From CBDDDW01 sp965226805 (lineage in GTDB: Bacteria > Chloroflexota > Dehalococcoidia > Lucifugimonadales > JAGWBF01): a stretch of DNA of 64,000 bases. Under the pieces are notes generated by a model. That model was not told the DNA's origin and ran no database searches. It saw nothing but the letters and a program-made list of their open reading frames with translations. Positions within the stretch are counted from its first letter, which is position 1. Each line of letters begins with the position of its first letter. The stretch spans positions 401,881 through 465,880 of the forward strand of contig CBDDDW010000028.1 in the NCBI GenBank assembly GCA_965226805.1, read 5' to 3'. The translations under genes and the position numbers were made by a program. This document shows, in pieces, positions 63,482-64,000 of this stretch.

Positions 63482-64000
63482 GCGCGGGCCGCTGGCTGGC
63501 ACATGGGAGCTAAGTCGGAGCGAGCAATTTGGGCGTAGGGGGCCGATTTGCCCGTCCGGGGCCTTCCCTTCGGTCGGTTGTTCGGGCGATAATTGACTCA
63601 GTTTCTGGCTTTTCCCAGCGTTTCCCGCCTAGAAACCTGGAGGATTCCCGTCCCCCGAATCCGGGACCGGCTGCATAGGATCGAGCCTTGCTCTCCGAAC
63701 AGCCACCCAGGGGTCGAACCGGAAGGATTGAGCCTCGCTCTCCCGATGGCCGCCCCGGAGGACACATTCGCAGCGGTTGGAGCGTCTCTCGCTTCGGCCC
63801 CTCGGACACCCTGGTTGGAGTGCGCCCTGCACACTGGCCGGTTCCTCACGTCTGCGGCATAGTTCCTGTGGAACTGGTCGCAGCTTCACCACGCGCCGGT
63901 CTGCGATTGCGTTGTAGGCTGGCCGCTTCCCCCTGACGCAGCATCCCAGGACGTTACCGACGTAGCTCCCTGGGTCTCGCTGCGTCGCTCACCGGGCCGT
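63482..64000. other. Gene-free region at the right edge
   Basis: About 520 bases. It contains the word GGAGCGAGCAATTTGGG, related to words at 61901 and 62347, and a tandem 44-base imperfect repeat starting at 63678. The frames present look non-coding. Confidence 0.55.
63678..63765. repeat. Imperfect tandem repeat of about 44 bases
   Basis: GGATCGAGCCTTGCTCTCC at 63678 and GGATTGAGCCTCGCTCTCC at 63724 begin two copies with a similar GGCCGCC-containing second half. Confidence 0.6.

Noticed and set aside
63510..63936. Several short frames at the right edge
   Set aside because: They overlap each other in all directions, lack ribosome sites and contain Arg/Pro/Gly-rich, domain-free sequence.

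Overview
The window is a bacterial chromosome segment, probably from a Chloroflexota lineage (Dehalococcoidia/SAR202-like). This is inferred from the deep-branching EF-Tu with a four-cysteine insert, lipoproteins with Pro/Thr linkers, the LprG/LppX-like lipoprotein, and the mixture of VOC, CaiB/BaiF CoA-transferase and isochorismatase-like genes. Core genes are moderately GC-rich. The IS1380-type transposase, the recombinase island and the right end look richer in GC than their surroundings.

Layout. 1-9.5 kb: a partial membrane protein, a secreted protein, glmS, a secreted gluzincin-type peptidase and a peptide ABC importer without ATPase genes. 9.5-16.6 kb: a lipoprotein S41-protease homologue lacking its catalytic pair, then (minus strand) tRNA-Thr, tRNA-Tyr, tRNA-Thr, tuf, rpmG, secE, nusG, rplK, rplA, rplJ, rplL and a zinc-ribbon gene, driven by a clear promoter at 16.5 kb. 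16.6-30.8 kb: a T-box-controlled ilvB, a metallo-beta-lactamase-fold hydrolase, mtaB, an overlapping radical SAM/PAP2 pair, an LppX/LprG-like lipoprotein beside a 14-TM MFS exporter (as in mycobacterial lprG-p55), a TolB-like lipoprotein frameshifted at a run of 16 G, and small metabolic genes.

30.8-45 kb is an insertion-sequence graveyard. A DMT-family transporter gene is split by an IS3-like element that leaves a 9-bp target duplication and carries an IS1380-type element inside it. An IS5 element sits at the broken end of a decayed ABC exporter, and two more IS3 elements follow. 45-58.7 kb is orderly again: SET-domain protein, hydrolase, a tryptophan operon (T-box, trpE, VOC, trpG, a frameshifted PPOX gene, trpD, trpC) decorated with palindromes, fumC, hicBA, glyS and two CoA-transferases. 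58.9-64 kb is an island beside tRNA-Met(CAT): a large serine recombinase whose reading frame ends inside the tRNA, a ribbon-helix-helix gene, a truncated aldo/keto reductase, a DUF5655-like protein, about 1 kb of repeat-rich non-coding DNA and a helix-turn-helix/coiled-coil gene.

General themes are amino-acid supply sensed by tRNA (two T-boxes), several enzyme folds lacking their catalytic residues, and active or recent mobile-element damage. No rRNA and no CRISPR array were seen. The least explained part is the repeat-rich stretch with its DNA-binding protein at 61.7-63.5 kb.
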